From Candidatus Liptonbacteria bacterium (GTDB lineage Bacteria > Patescibacteriota > Minisyncoccia > UBA6257 > 2-01-FULL-56-20): DNA of 27,839 nt. Position 1 is the stretch's first letter. Each line of letters opens with the position of its first letter. The stretch is from assembly GCA_016212635.1 (NCBI GenBank), contig JACRFR010000008.1, forward strand, positions 1 through 27,839, given 5' to 3'. The position numbers and the translations under genes were made by a program. Positions 27,804-27,839 of the stretch are shown piece after piece. Below the pieces are notes generated by a model. The model saw nothing but the letters and a program-made list of their open reading frames with translations. It was not told the origin of the DNA and ran no database searches.

Positions 27804-27839
27804 ATGAATGAACAGACGTTCATCGGTCTGGATCTGCAC
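27804..27839 (+). CDS. Start of a possible IS110-type transposase (cut by window edge)
   Basis: Twelve codons read MNEQTFIGLDLH and run off the end. IS110 transposases commonly begin with a few residues and then (F/Y)(I/V)G(I/L)D(L/V)HK, in which the Asp is the first acidic residue of the RuvC-like site. The 90 bases before it hold no gene and may be the left end of the insertion sequence. The call rests on twelve residues only. Confidence 0.35.
   Translation, partial: MNEQTFIGLDLH

Overview
The window looks like a chromosomal segment of a Candidate Phyla Radiation (Patescibacteria) bacterium. Basis: short intergenic spaces; several genes whose -10 box lies only 6-8 bases before the start codon (leaderless mRNAs); compact core genes mixed with small unknown proteins; a cysteine-rich zinc-ribbon family, a DUF4430 surface protein and a PaaX/Cas2-like protein of the kind seen in these genomes; and a very high load of short palindromic repeats, some inserted in frame into proteins (PSTSSGN-type peptides). 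UGA, UAG and UAA all end genes here, so the code appears standard. No rRNA is present; one tRNA-Gln(CUG) is.

Layout. 1-8000: three nucleotidyltransferase-type toxin-antitoxin loci (intact MntA/HepT at 193-818, a decayed MntA/HepT at 2960-3398, AbiEi/AbiEii at 5942-7265), a type IV prepilin-like protein, a PAP2 phosphatase, a DoxX-like membrane protein and an ABC-F ATPase. 8000-11500: a one-domain zinc-ribbon protein, a GIY-YIG protein, a tandem array of structured hairpin units beside tRNA-Gln, a small membrane protein, a VTT/DedA-like protein, a 26-residue Lys/Cys peptide gene, rsmI and a small unknown. 11500-16000: a frameshifted zinc-ribbon protein carrying three repeat-derived peptides, tlyA, an ArsR-type regulator bracketed by copies of one inverted repeat, and a divergent queuosine-salvage (Qng1/DUF2419) gene. 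16000-19000: a repeat-rich gap with a strong promoter, then a secreted toroid/DUF4430 protein and a small membrane-anchored partner. 19000-21600: a PaaX/Cas2-like gene surrounded by five same-orientation 38-bp palindromes, a CxxC protein, a TIR-bounded miniature element with a perfect 9-bp target duplication, and a HAD phosphatase gene broken by UGA. 21600-27839: a membrane-anchored clan-A-type glycoside hydrolase overlapping an EamA transporter, a GT28-like glycosyltransferase, an HD-domain protein, two small genes and the start of a possible IS110-type transposase at the edge.

The strongest candidates for something undescribed are: (1) the PaaX/Cas2-like gene with its five palindromes; (2) the 67-bp tandem hairpin array with compensatory stem changes next to tRNA-Gln; (3) a miniature inverted-repeat element family (TIR GGCGCTGTTCGRAAAC) with perfect 9-bp target duplications, one copy sitting against the abiE promoter; (4) an ArsR gene whose -35 region lies in a perfect 38-bp palindrome repeated at its own 3' end; and (5) repeated in-frame insertion of short repeats into proteins. 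All functional statements are read from sequence and family knowledge; no database search was run.
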